Assembly: GCF_016110345.1 (NCBI RefSeq)
Contig: NZ_AP019011.1
Location: 434,001 to 498,000 of the forward strand
Length of the DNA: 64,000 nt
DNA from: Fluviibacter phosphoraccumulans
GTDB lineage: Bacteria; Pseudomonadota; Gammaproteobacteria; Burkholderiales; Rhodocyclaceae
Direction: 5' to 3'
Part shown: positions 32,757 to 40,667 of the stretch, one piece after another
How positions within the stretch are numbered: position 1 is the stretch's first letter
How the letters are laid out: each line of letters begins with the position of its first letter
Program-made: the position numbers and the translations under genes
The notes under the pieces: model-generated
Told to the model about the DNA's origin: nothing
The model's input: only the letters and a program-made list of their open reading frames with translations
Databases searched by the model: none

Positions 32757-33326
32757 ATGGTAGATCTCATAAAAATGCTACGCAAAACTCTATTCTTACT
32801 ACTTCTGGCATTCGCAACAGTACTAGCTGGGTGTGCGCAAAATGGTATTCGCCAAATCACAACTAATTCAAACGTTAAAGAAAGCAGTGCAGTTATCGTC
32901 TACGGCATAAAGGTTGAGGGAGATTGGAAGTCCCCAAGGTTTGGCATTCAACTGGACGAATACAGTATAGAAAGTCAAGCCATAGCTGGTAACTGCTTTC
33001 AATTCAACAGAACAGAAGCATCGGTTCCTTCGTCACAAAGAAGCATTGAATATTTTGCTTTTGAGGTGCCGCCTGGCTACTATGTGTACAGTCCGTTCAA
33101 CGGCGGGCAGTTTCATCTTGATTCACAGGCATTTTTTGCGCCGAAAGGCGGCACGGTTTATGTCGGCGATTTCATCTACCGTAAAGATCGCGTCGTTGTA
33201 TTGCGTAAAGATCTGGATGCTCTGAAAGAGGCTCAAGGCAAGTCACTACCCAACATACATGGGGAAATATCAACTGCGGAGGCTTTGCCTGTTAAAAGAC
33301 CAATGCTGTTCCTGTGTGCTCCCTGA
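32757..33326 (+). CDS. Unrecognised lipoprotein
   Basis: 189 residues from ATG 32757, or 183 from ATG 32775 (MLRKTLFLLLLAFATVLAGC), which is the cleaner lipoprotein signal with the lipobox Cys at 20. The mature part is mixed beta in appearance, with VPPGYYVYSPFNGGQFHL and a FAPKGGTVYVGDFIYR stretch like proteins that display a small metabolic or cell-envelope domain, but no family is assigned. Last gene of the accessory islet; it converges on dnaJ. Confidence 0.65.
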   Translation: MVDLIKMLRKTLFLLLLAFATVLAGCAQNGIRQITTNSNVKESSAVIVYGIKVEGDWKSPRFGIQLDEYSIESQAIAGNCFQFNRTEASVPSSQRSIEYFAFEVPPGYYVYSPFNGGQFHLDSQAFFAPKGGTVYVGDFIYRKDRVVVLRKDLDALKEAQGKSLPNIHGEISTAEALPVKRPMLFLCAP

Positions 33327-33390
33327 ACTAATCGAGAGCGAACAGGGCTTTTGCCACTTTGGGGCGATGGCAGTCATGAGTTGAGTAAAT

Positions 33391-33417
33391 AAAAGAGCCA
33401 CCCGCAGGTGGCTCTTG
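33391..33417 (-). terminator. Terminator after dnaJ
   Basis: AAGAGCCACC-CGCA-GGTGGCTCTT; on the minus strand it is followed by TTTATTTACT. Confidence 0.85.
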
Positions 33418-33439
33418 ATCTTTAGGCGTTTGGAAACAA

Positions 33440-34585
33440 TCAGCTGCTAAAGAAGTTCTTCAGCTTCTGCTGCCAGCCGCCTTCTTTAGGCGAGTGGTGA
33501 TCCGGGCGTTCGCCCAGGCTTTCCTGGAACTGGCGCAGCAGTTCTTTCTGCTCGCTGCTCAGGTTAACCGGTGTCTCAACCACGACGTGGACATACAGGT
33601 TACCGGCCACACCACTGCGCATGCCGGTGATGCCCTTGCCGCGCAGGCGGAAGATTTTGCCAGTCTGAGTTTCGTCCGGGATGCGTAGGCTAGCGGTGCC
33701 ATCGAGCGTTGGCACGTCGATATCGCCGCCCAGCGCCGCAGTGGTCATGGTGATGGGGATTTCGCAATGCAGGTCGTCGCCGTCACGCGTAAAGAGTTCG
33801 TGCTGACGCAGGCTGATCTGTACATACAGGTCGCCCGAGGGGCCACCGTTAACTCCGGCTTCGCCTTCACCCGATAAACGGATGCGGTCGCCTTCGTTAA
33901 CACCCGCCGGGATTTTGATTTCCAGGGTTTTGTTTTCGCGCTTGCGACCACGGCCATGGCAGTCGGTGCACGGGTCTTCGATGACTTTGCCCGAGCCATG
34001 GCAGTGCGGGCAACTCTGCTGGACCGAGAAGAAGCCCTGTTGCATGCGGACCTGGCCGCTACCTTTACAGGTGCCACAGGTTTTGGCGCTGGTACCGGCT
34101 TTGGCGCCGGAACCCTTACAGGTGGTGCAGTTGGTTTCGGTAGGAATGCGGATGCGCGTTTGTGAGCCTTTAGCCGCTTCTTCCAGGCTGATTTCGAGGT
34201 CGTAGCGCAGATCAGCGCCACGATACACCTGGCTACGGCCACCACGACCGCCGCCACCGCCAAAACCACCCCCGCCGCCACCACGGAAGATTTCTTCAAA
34301 GATGTTGCCGAAGTCAAAACCGCCAGCGCCGCCACCGAAACCACCATGACCCATCAATGGGTCAACACCGGCGTGGCCGTATTGGTCGTAAGCCGCGCGT
34401 TTATTCGGGTCGGTGAGGATCTCGTAGGCTTCTTTGGCTTCTTTGAACTGTGCCTCGGCGGATTTGTCGTCGGGGTTACGGTCCGGGTGGTATTTCATGG
34501 CCAGGCGACGATAGGCTTTTTTCAGCTCATCGTCGGAGGCACCTTTGTTAACACCCAGAATTTCGTAGTAATCGCGTTTGGACAT
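33440..34585 (-). CDS. dnaJ: Chaperone DnaJ
   Basis: A 381-residue co-chaperone that stimulates DnaK. The J domain (1-70) has the HPD motif in KYHPDRNPD, a Gly/Phe-rich linker (about 75-120) with long Gly runs follows, then four zinc-finger repeats CTTCKGSG, CGTCKGSG, CPHCHGSG and CTDCHGRG, and the C-terminal substrate domain. The frame extends 17 codons upstream, but ATG 34585 (MSKRDYYEILGV) is the family start. An intergenic hairpin separates it from dnaK. Confidence 0.97.
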   Translation of the reverse strand: MSKRDYYEILGVNKGASDDELKKAYRRLAMKYHPDRNPDDKSAEAQFKEAKEAYEILTDPNKRAAYDQYGHAGVDPLMGHGGFGGGAGGFDFGNIFEEIFRGGGGGGFGGGGGRGGRSQVYRGADLRYDLEISLEEAAKGSQTRIRIPTETNCTTCKGSGAKAGTSAKTCGTCKGSGQVRMQQGFFSVQQSCPHCHGSGKVIEDPCTDCHGRGRKRENKTLEIKIPAGVNEGDRIRLSGEGEAGVNGGPSGDLYVQISLRQHELFTRDGDDLHCEIPITMTTAALGGDIDVPTLDGTASLRIPDETQTGKIFRLRGKGITGMRSGVAGNLYVHVVVETPVNLSSEQKELLRQFQESLGERPDHHSPKEGGWQQKLKNFFSS

Positions 34586-34623
34586 GGCAGGTTGGCTTCG
34601 GTTCGAATCAAATATTGAAAATG

Positions 34624-34652
34624 CAAAAGGGGGCAAGGTTACCCTTGCCCCC
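34624..34652 (-). terminator. Hairpin with short T-run between dnaK and dnaJ
   Basis: A 10-bp perfect stem GGGGGCAAGG/CCTTGCCCCC with loop TTAC, followed on the minus strand by TTTT. Probably a partial terminator that lowers dnaJ relative to dnaK, or an mRNA stabiliser. Confidence 0.75.
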
Positions 34653-34672
34653 GCCGGATCGGAGACCCGGGT

Positions 34673-36595
34673 TTACTTCTTGTCTTTCACTTCGGTGAAT
34701 TCGGCATCCACCACATCGCCATCAGCAGCTTTGCCAGCATCGGCATTGCCACCGGCAGCAGCGCCCGGTGCGCCTTCAGCTTCGCCACCGGCCAGTTGGG
34801 CCAGAGCTTGTGAGGCTTGCATCAGCGCTTCGGCCTTCTTCTCGATCTCGGCTTTGTCGGTGCCGCGGACAGCGTCTTCCACTTCCTTGGCAGCGGCTTC
34901 GATCTTGGCCTTTTCATCGGCCGGGACCTTGTCACCCAGTTCGTTCAACATCTTGCGAACGTTGTGAACGGCCGCATCACCCCCGTTACGGGCGTCGGCC
35001 AGTTCGCGGGCTTTGTGATCTTCGGCCGCATTGGCTTCCGCATCCTTAACCATGCGCTGGATTTCTTCTTCCGACAGACCGGTGTTGGCCTTGATGGTGA
35101 TCTTGTTTTCTTTGCCGGACTGCTTGTCCTTGGCCGAAACGTGCAGGATGCCGTTCGAGTCGATGTCAAACGTCACTTCGATCTGCGGTGTGCCACGTGG
35201 GGCCGAAGGAATGCCTTCCAGGTTAAACTGACCCAGGCTCTTGTTGCCTGAAGCCATTTCACGTTCGCCTTGCAGCACGTGGATGGTCACCGCCGACTGA
35301 TTGTCATCCGCCGTCGAGAAAACCTGGCTGGCCTTGGTTGGAATGGTGGTGTTCTTCGGGATGAGCTTGGTCATCACACCGCCCAGGGTTTCAATACCCA
35401 GGGTCAGTGGGGACACGTCAAGCAGCAGCACATCCTTCACGTCGCCTTGCAGCACGCCGCCCTGAACCGCCGCGCCAACAGCAACGGCTTCGTCCGGGTT
35501 AACGTCTTTGCGCGGCTCTTTGCCGAACACGTCTTTAACCTTGTCCTGCACCTTTGGCATACGCGACATACCGCCCACCAGGATGACATCGCTGATGTCC
35601 GCAGCCGAGCAACCGGCATCTTTCATGGCGGTGACGCATGGGGCGATGGTGCGCTCGATCAGATCATCGACCAGGCTTTCAAACTTGGCGCGGGTGATCT
35701 TCATGGTCAGGTGCTTCGGACCGCTGGCATCGGCCGTGATGTACGGCAGGTTGATTTCGGTCTGTTGTGCCGACGACAGTTCGATCTTGGCTTTTTCAGC
35801 GGCTTCTTTCAGGCGCTGCAGGGCCAGGACGTCGTTCTTCAGATCGGCGCCGGATTCTTTCTTGAACTCGGTGACGATATAGTCGATCAGACGCTGGTCA
35901 AAGTCTTCGCCGCCCAGGAAGGTATCGCCGTTAGTCGATAGCACTTCGAACTGGTGTTCGCCGTCGATTTCCGAGATGTCGATGATCGAGATATCGAAGG
36001 TACCACCACCCAGGTCGAACACGGCAATCTTGCGATCGCCTTCTTTTTTGTCCATACCGAAGGCCAGAGCGGCAGCGGTGGGTTCGTTGATGATGCGCTT
36101 AACGTCCAGACCGGCGATACGGCCGGCGTCTTTGGTAGCCTGACGCTGGCTGTCGTTGAAGTAAGCAGGAACAGTAATCACGGCTTCGGTGACTTCTTCA
36201 CCGAGGTAGTCTTCTGCGGCCTTCTTCATTTTGCGCAGTACTTCTGCCGACACCTGTTGTGGTGCCATCTTCTTGTCGAGTGCTTCTACCCAGGCGTCAC
36301 CGTTGTCAGCCTTGGCAATCTTGAACGGCATCAGGCTGATGTCTTTTTGTACTTCTTTGTCTTCGAAGCGACGACCGATCAGACGCTTGATAGCGTACAG
36401 GGTGTTCTTCGGGTTGGTGACAGCCTGACGCTTGGCCGGTGCGCCGACGAGAATCTCGCCGTCGTTGGTGTAGGCAATAATCGACGGGGTGGTGCGGGCG
36501 CCTTCTGCGTTTTCAATCACCTTCGGTGTGCCGTTTTCCATGACGGAAACGCACGAGTTGGTGGTGCCGAGGTCAATACCGATGATTTTTCCCAT
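34673..36595 (-). CDS. dnaK: Chaperone DnaK (Hsp70)
   Basis: A 640-residue ATP-dependent chaperone. The nucleotide-binding domain starts GIDLGTTNSCV and contains FDLGGGTFDISI and the second phosphate motif; the hydrophobic linker is near LLLDVSPLTLGIE; the substrate domain and helical lid follow, and the C-terminal tail ends DAEFTEVKDKK, similar to the tail that binds co-chaperones. It has a sigma-32 promoter upstream and lies between grpE and dnaJ on the same strand. Confidence 0.98.
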   Translation of the reverse strand: MGKIIGIDLGTTNSCVSVMENGTPKVIENAEGARTTPSIIAYTNDGEILVGAPAKRQAVTNPKNTLYAIKRLIGRRFEDKEVQKDISLMPFKIAKADNGDAWVEALDKKMAPQQVSAEVLRKMKKAAEDYLGEEVTEAVITVPAYFNDSQRQATKDAGRIAGLDVKRIINEPTAAALAFGMDKKEGDRKIAVFDLGGGTFDISIIDISEIDGEHQFEVLSTNGDTFLGGEDFDQRLIDYIVTEFKKESGADLKNDVLALQRLKEAAEKAKIELSSAQQTEINLPYITADASGPKHLTMKITRAKFESLVDDLIERTIAPCVTAMKDAGCSAADISDVILVGGMSRMPKVQDKVKDVFGKEPRKDVNPDEAVAVGAAVQGGVLQGDVKDVLLLDVSPLTLGIETLGGVMTKLIPKNTTIPTKASQVFSTADDNQSAVTIHVLQGEREMASGNKSLGQFNLEGIPSAPRGTPQIEVTFDIDSNGILHVSAKDKQSGKENKITIKANTGLSEEEIQRMVKDAEANAAEDHKARELADARNGGDAAVHNVRKMLNELGDKVPADEKAKIEAAAKEVEDAVRGTDKAEIEKKAEALMQASQALAQLAGGEAEGAPGAAAGGNADAGKAADGDVVDAEFTEVKDKK

Positions 36596-36681
36596 GGATT
36601 CTTATCCTTGCTTTTATTGAGTCGTTAATTGGTTGGGCAAAACGATCGTGTTTAGATCATGTTTCGCCGTTCATGGAGCGC

Positions 36682-36708
36682 ATATGGGGCCGAAGAACCG
36701 GTCTTCAA
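36682..36708 (-). promoter_or_regulatory. Sigma-32 heat-shock promoter of dnaK
   Basis: On the minus strand: TTGAAG (36708-36703), a 13-base spacer, CCCCATAT (36689-36682). Both elements and the spacing match the sigma-32 consensus (CTTGAAA, 13-14 bases, CCCCATNT). The leader to the start codon is about 80 bases. Confidence 0.85.
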
Positions 36709-36726
36709 CCCCTGATTGTGGTTAAT

Positions 36727-37275
36727 TTAGCCTTTGGCTACGGTCACCATGGCCGGGCGCAGCACGCGGTCGGACAGCTGATACCCCTTTTGCAGCACGT
36801 TCACGACCGTATTGGCTTCCTGTTCAGCATCGACCATGGCAATCGCCTGGTGCTGGTTCGGGTCAAACTTTTCACCGGCGGCCGGGTTTTCTACTTTCAT
36901 GCCCGAGCGTTCAAAGGCGCTCAACAATTGTTTCTGCGTCAGTTCCACGCCAGAACGCAAGGCGGCGGCATCCGCAGCCGTATCCGTCAGGGCGGCATCC
37001 AGGCTGTCGCAAACGGCGATCATTTCGCGGGCGAATTTCTCGACGGCAAACTTGTGCGCCTTGGTCACATCTTCGGCGGCACGGCGGCGCTGGTTCTCGG
37101 CGTCAGCCTTGGCGCGCAGGAAGGCATCCTGCAACTCGGTGATCTTTGCTTCGGCAGCAGCCAAGCGGCCTTCGGGCGTATCGTCCTGGGCGGCGTCAGC
37201 AGCGGGTGCGGCATCCGTCAGGTTTTCGTCGGTAACGGCGTCCATGTTGTCGTTTTCAGGTGTTTGTTGAGTCAT
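36727..37275 (-). CDS. grpE: Nucleotide exchange factor GrpE
   Basis: A 182-residue protein that releases ADP from DnaK. An acidic disordered N-terminus (1-45) is followed by the long dimerising coiled coil (about 45-100, with EAKITELQDAFLRAKADAENQ) and the beta-domain that contacts DnaK (VNVLQKGYQLSDRVLRPAMVTVAK). It has its own sigma-32 promoter and lies 131 bases from dnaK. Confidence 0.96.
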   Translation of the reverse strand: MTQQTPENDNMDAVTDENLTDAAPAADAAQDDTPEGRLAAAEAKITELQDAFLRAKADAENQRRRAAEDVTKAHKFAVEKFAREMIAVCDSLDAALTDTAADAAALRSGVELTQKQLLSAFERSGMKVENPAAGEKFDPNQHQAIAMVDAEQEANTVVNVLQKGYQLSDRVLRPAMVTVAKG

Positions 37276-37316
37276 AAGGTGTTTAATCCGTTAGTTTGTG
37301 GCGACAGTTGGCCAGC

Positions 37317-37344
37317 ATATGGGGTTGCTTCTTGCTTATTCAAG
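37317..37344 (-). promoter_or_regulatory. Sigma-32 heat-shock promoter of grpE
   Basis: On the minus strand: CTTGAAT (37344-37338), a 13-base spacer, CCCCATAT (37324-37317), a close match to the sigma-32 consensus. The -35 overlaps the hemH stop codon (37336-37338). Confidence 0.87.
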
Positions 37345-38448
37345 AGCGCCCAGCGCTTTAGCTCGTGCCTGCTGTTGTTCCAGTGCCTGTTGATTGGGTG
37401 GCGTGGCGGGCCAGCCCGCCAAGTGGCGTTCTGTCAGGTCGGCCAGCGCCGATATCCAGTTGGGGTCTTCGTTTAAGCAAGGTAGATAATGGAAGTGCTC
37501 ACCACCGGCCGTCAGGAAGGCCGCGCGTACTTCCATGTTGATCTCTTCCAGCGTTTCCAGGCAGTCCGCCACAAAGCCCGGACAGAGCACATCCACCCGT
37601 TTCACCCCTTGTTTGGCCAATGCGATCAGCGTCGGTTCGGTATACGGCTCCACCCATTTGGCTTTGCCAAAGCGGGATTGAAAAGTGGTGACCACGCTTT
37701 CTGCAGGCAGGTTCAGCGCTTCAGCCACCAGACGCGCGGTTTTATGGCATTCGCAGAAATACGGGTCACCGAGCTTGAGGTTGCGCTCAGGCAAACCATG
37801 AAAACTCATCACGAGCCGGTAGCTGGCATCCGGTAGGGCAGGCGTTGGATTCTGTTGCCAATGAGCGCGTACTTGGTTGGCAATAGCATTGATATAGCCA
37901 ACATCGTCGGCGAAATTGCGCACATAGCGCAGTTCTGGCTGATTGCGCAATCCGGTAACCCAATTAAGGGCTTCGTCGATGGCCGTCGCGGTTGTGCTGG
38001 CCGAATATTGTGGGTACATCGGCAAGACCAGAATGCGCGTGGCATTCTCGCTGCGCAAACGTTCCAGCACGGCGGTAATGCTGTTCGGGCCTTGGCCGGC
38101 GTAACGCATGGCCCAGGTAACAATAAGGTTGTGACCGCGCGCACGCAGCGACTGTTCCAGCGCGCTGGTCTGAGCCTTGGTGTGCACCATCAGCGGCGAA
38201 CCGGCGTCTTCCCAAACCGTGGCGTATTTCGCAGCGGATTTTTTCGGGCGCACGCGCAGAATAATGCCGTGCAGAATCAGCATCCAAACAGCGCGGGGGA
38301 TTTCAACGACCCGCGGGTCACCTAAAAACTCGGCCAGATAACGGCGCACGGCCGCCGCTGTGGGGGCGTCGGGCGTGCCGAGGTTAACAAGAACAACAGC
38401 CGTTTTGGCAGGGGTGCCATGGCGCCATGCGGGGGCAGTTTTATTCAT
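37336..38448 (-). CDS. hemH: Ferrochelatase
   Basis: A 370-residue enzyme that inserts ferrous iron into protoporphyrin IX, the last step of heme synthesis. NLGTPDAPTAAAVRRYLAEFL is the family opening, and the metal-site His lies in SFHGLPERNLK. The C-terminal part has FVADCLETLEEI. It sits between hrcA and grpE, 31 bases after hrcA, a common order in betaproteobacteria. Confidence 0.95.
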   Translation of the reverse strand: MNKTAPAWRHGTPAKTAVVLVNLGTPDAPTAAAVRRYLAEFLGDPRVVEIPRAVWMLILHGIILRVRPKKSAAKYATVWEDAGSPLMVHTKAQTSALEQSLRARGHNLIVTWAMRYAGQGPNSITAVLERLRSENATRILVLPMYPQYSASTTATAIDEALNWVTGLRNQPELRYVRNFADDVGYINAIANQVRAHWQQNPTPALPDASYRLVMSFHGLPERNLKLGDPYFCECHKTARLVAEALNLPAESVVTTFQSRFGKAKWVEPYTEPTLIALAKQGVKRVDVLCPGFVADCLETLEEINMEVRAAFLTAGGEHFHYLPCLNEDPNWISALADLTERHLAGWPATPPNQQALEQQQARAKALGALE

Positions 38449-38479
38449 GCGATGACCAAAAAAAGAGGGGGGAAACTGT

Positions 38480-39577
38480 TTAGCCCTGAGCTTGCTCAGT
38501 CAGGGCGCTGGAGAGTAGTCGGGCGGTGATATCGACAATGGGAATCACCCGATCATAAGCCATCCGCGTGGGGCCAATCACGCCGACAGAGCCGACGACC
38601 TGGCCTTCTACCTGATAAGGCGCGGTCACCACGCTGCATTCATCCAGCGTGGCGATGCCCGATTCCTGGCCGATATAAAGCCGCACGCCCTCGGCGCGTT
38701 GCGATAGGTCCAGCAGTCTAACCAGGGCGGTGCGTTGTTCGAAGAGATCAAAAAGTTCGCGTAAACGCCGCATATTGGAACTGAGATCGTCCACATCCAG
38801 CAGATTTTTTTCGCCCGAAATGATGGTTTCAGATTCTTTAGGCATCAGCGCTTCGCCGCTCGCCGTCAGTGCGGCGGTCATCAGCGCCTGCAGGTCGCTG
38901 CGTATACGCACCAGTTCATCGTGCACGCGCGTACGCATCTGATCCAGCTCAAGGCCTACAAAGTTCTGGTTCAGCGTATTGGCCGCTTCAATCAATTCAG
39001 CGCTGCTGTAAGCGCGATCGGTGGATAGGATGCGGTTCTGCACATTGCCATCGCTGGTCACAAGAACCAGCAGCACGCGCTTTTCAGAGAGCGCAATAAA
39101 CTCGATCTGACGAATCCGGTTGCTGGGGTGGCGGGGCGCCACGACAATGCCGGCAAAGCGGGTTAGATCCGAAAGTAACCGTGAGGCATGGTTAATGATC
39201 TGCCCGGGTTGCGCCTTGGCACCCGCCAGTTCGGCCAGAATGCGCGCATGATCCATCTGCTCCAGTGGTTGCATGGTGAGCAGCGAGTCCACAAAAAAGC
39301 GATAGCCGCGCGGCGTTGGAATACGCCCCGCCGAGGTATGCGGGCTGGCAATAAAACCCAGGTCTTCCAGATCGGCCATGACGTTACGGACCGTGGCCGC
39401 CGACAGATCCAGGCCCGAGGCACGGGAAAGAATGCGCGAACCCACCGGGGCACCACCAGCAATGTAGTTTTCCACCAGCGTTTTCAGCAGCACGCAGGCG
39501 CGATCATCCAGCGGCGCGGCGCTGGTCGCTGGTTTTTTCTGCGGGGAAGGGGTTCCAGAAGCAATCTTGGCGGGCAT
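38480..39577 (-). CDS. hrcA: Heat-inducible transcription repressor HrcA
   Basis: A 365-residue repressor of the CIRCE operator, with an N-terminal winged helix (about 20-100, including LSAATVRNVMADLEDLGFI and HTSAGRIPTPRGYRFFVD), a GAF-like middle and a C-terminal dimerisation part with IGPTRMAYDRVIPIVD. It leads the hrcA-hemH-grpE-dnaK-dnaJ block. No CIRCE element is visible in front of hrcA, grpE or dnaK, so its targets are probably elsewhere, for example groESL. Confidence 0.95.
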   Translation of the reverse strand: MPAKIASGTPSPQKKPATSAAPLDDRACVLLKTLVENYIAGGAPVGSRILSRASGLDLSAATVRNVMADLEDLGFIASPHTSAGRIPTPRGYRFFVDSLLTMQPLEQMDHARILAELAGAKAQPGQIINHASRLLSDLTRFAGIVVAPRHPSNRIRQIEFIALSEKRVLLVLVTSDGNVQNRILSTDRAYSSAELIEAANTLNQNFVGLELDQMRTRVHDELVRIRSDLQALMTAALTASGEALMPKESETIISGEKNLLDVDDLSSNMRRLRELFDLFEQRTALVRLLDLSQRAEGVRLYIGQESGIATLDECSVVTAPYQVEGQVVGSVGVIGPTRMAYDRVIPIVDITARLLSSALTEQAQG

Positions 39578-39704
39578 GGTTAGATTCTACAAAATTATTC
39601 TGTGGTTTAATCGGGTTATCTTGCTGGGCAGACAAAAGCTTTTGCGGTCTGCCATACCCCCATGATGTAAATGCCTGACTGGGCTTGTTTGTGGAGTCGG
39701 ATTG

Positions 39705-40664
39705 ATGTCGTACCCTTTGCCGTTAAAAACGGTAGCACTGATCGGTCGCCAGGACAGCCCTGAAGTCGCGGATTCGATCGTGGCGCTCTCCGGGTTTTTT
39801 CAGTCCCGGGGCGTTCGCGTGCTGGTTGAAACCGAAACAGCCATCGAGGTCAGTCAATTATCAGGCAGCGCCGCAACGGCGGGCGCAGAATGCGGCGACT
39901 TTGCGAGCATCGGCGCCACCGTTGATCTGGCGGTGGTGGTCGGCGGCGATGGTACCTTGCTGCATGCGGCACGCCAGTTGGGGCGGTTTAATATTCCATT
40001 GGTGGGCATTAACCAGGGGCGTCTGGGTTTTATGACCGACATTGCCCGCTCCAACATGCTGGAAGCCATGTCGCTGCTCATGGATGGCAAGTTCACGCCG
40101 GAAGATCGCTTGTTGCTCGATACCGAGGTGGTATTTGGCGGGGCGTCAGCCCAATGGGAGCCACTGGCTAATGTGGCCTTCAATGATGTGGTCATCGACA
40201 AAGGCGCCACCGGGCGCATGATCGAATTTGAACTGCGCGTTGATGATGAATTTATTTACAGTGCCCGCGCTGACGGACTGATTATCTGCACGCCCACCGG
40301 CTCGACCGCTTATGCGCTCTCGGCCAATGGCCCGATTCTGCACCCCAAGCTGGGGGGGATTGCCCTGGTGCCATTGTGCCCGCATGCGCTGTCGAACCGC
40401 CCGATTACTTTACCGGATACGGCCTGCATCGAGGTGCGTCTGGTGCAGGGTGCCAATGCGCGTGCGCACTTTGACGGTCAGGAAACCGTTGATCTGATGC
40501 CGGGCGATGGGGTGCGGCTTAAAAAATCCCCGCACCGGATCAAACTGTTGCATCCGCCGTCTTACAGCTACTTTGCCATGCTGCGACAAAAACTCCATTG
40601 GAGCGAAGGGCCGAGCATTCGCCCGGGGCTGGTGGTCAACGCGCCTTGCGCTAAGTCGGACTAA
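39705..40664 (+). CDS. nadK: NAD kinase
   Basis: A 319-residue enzyme that phosphorylates NAD to NADP. The catalytic GGDGTLLHAAR motif and the second conserved segment TPTGSTAYALSANGPILHP are intact. TTG 39702 is in frame one codon earlier, but ATG 39705 is the better start, with GTGGAG upstream. It is divergent from hrcA across 127 bases and is followed by recN after 3 bases. Confidence 0.95.
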   Translation: MSYPLPLKTVALIGRQDSPEVADSIVALSGFFQSRGVRVLVETETAIEVSQLSGSAATAGAECGDFASIGATVDLAVVVGGDGTLLHAARQLGRFNIPLVGINQGRLGFMTDIARSNMLEAMSLLMDGKFTPEDRLLLDTEVVFGGASAQWEPLANVAFNDVVIDKGATGRMIEFELRVDDEFIYSARADGLIICTPTGSTAYALSANGPILHPKLGGIALVPLCPHALSNRPITLPDTACIEVRLVQGANARAHFDGQETVDLMPGDGVRLKKSPHRIKLLHPPSYSYFAMLRQKLHWSEGPSIRPGLVVNAPCAKSD

Positions 40665-40667
40665 ACA

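Noticed and set aside
29748..33330. Prophage or integrative element
   Set aside because: No integrase, transposase, terminal inverted repeats or tRNA-derived attachment site; the only direct repeat is internal and lies within a small gene.
36596..36726. Search for a CIRCE operator before dnaK, and likewise before grpE and hrcA
   Set aside because: No TTAGCACTC-N9-GAGTGCTAA or close variant seen; only sigma-32 elements.
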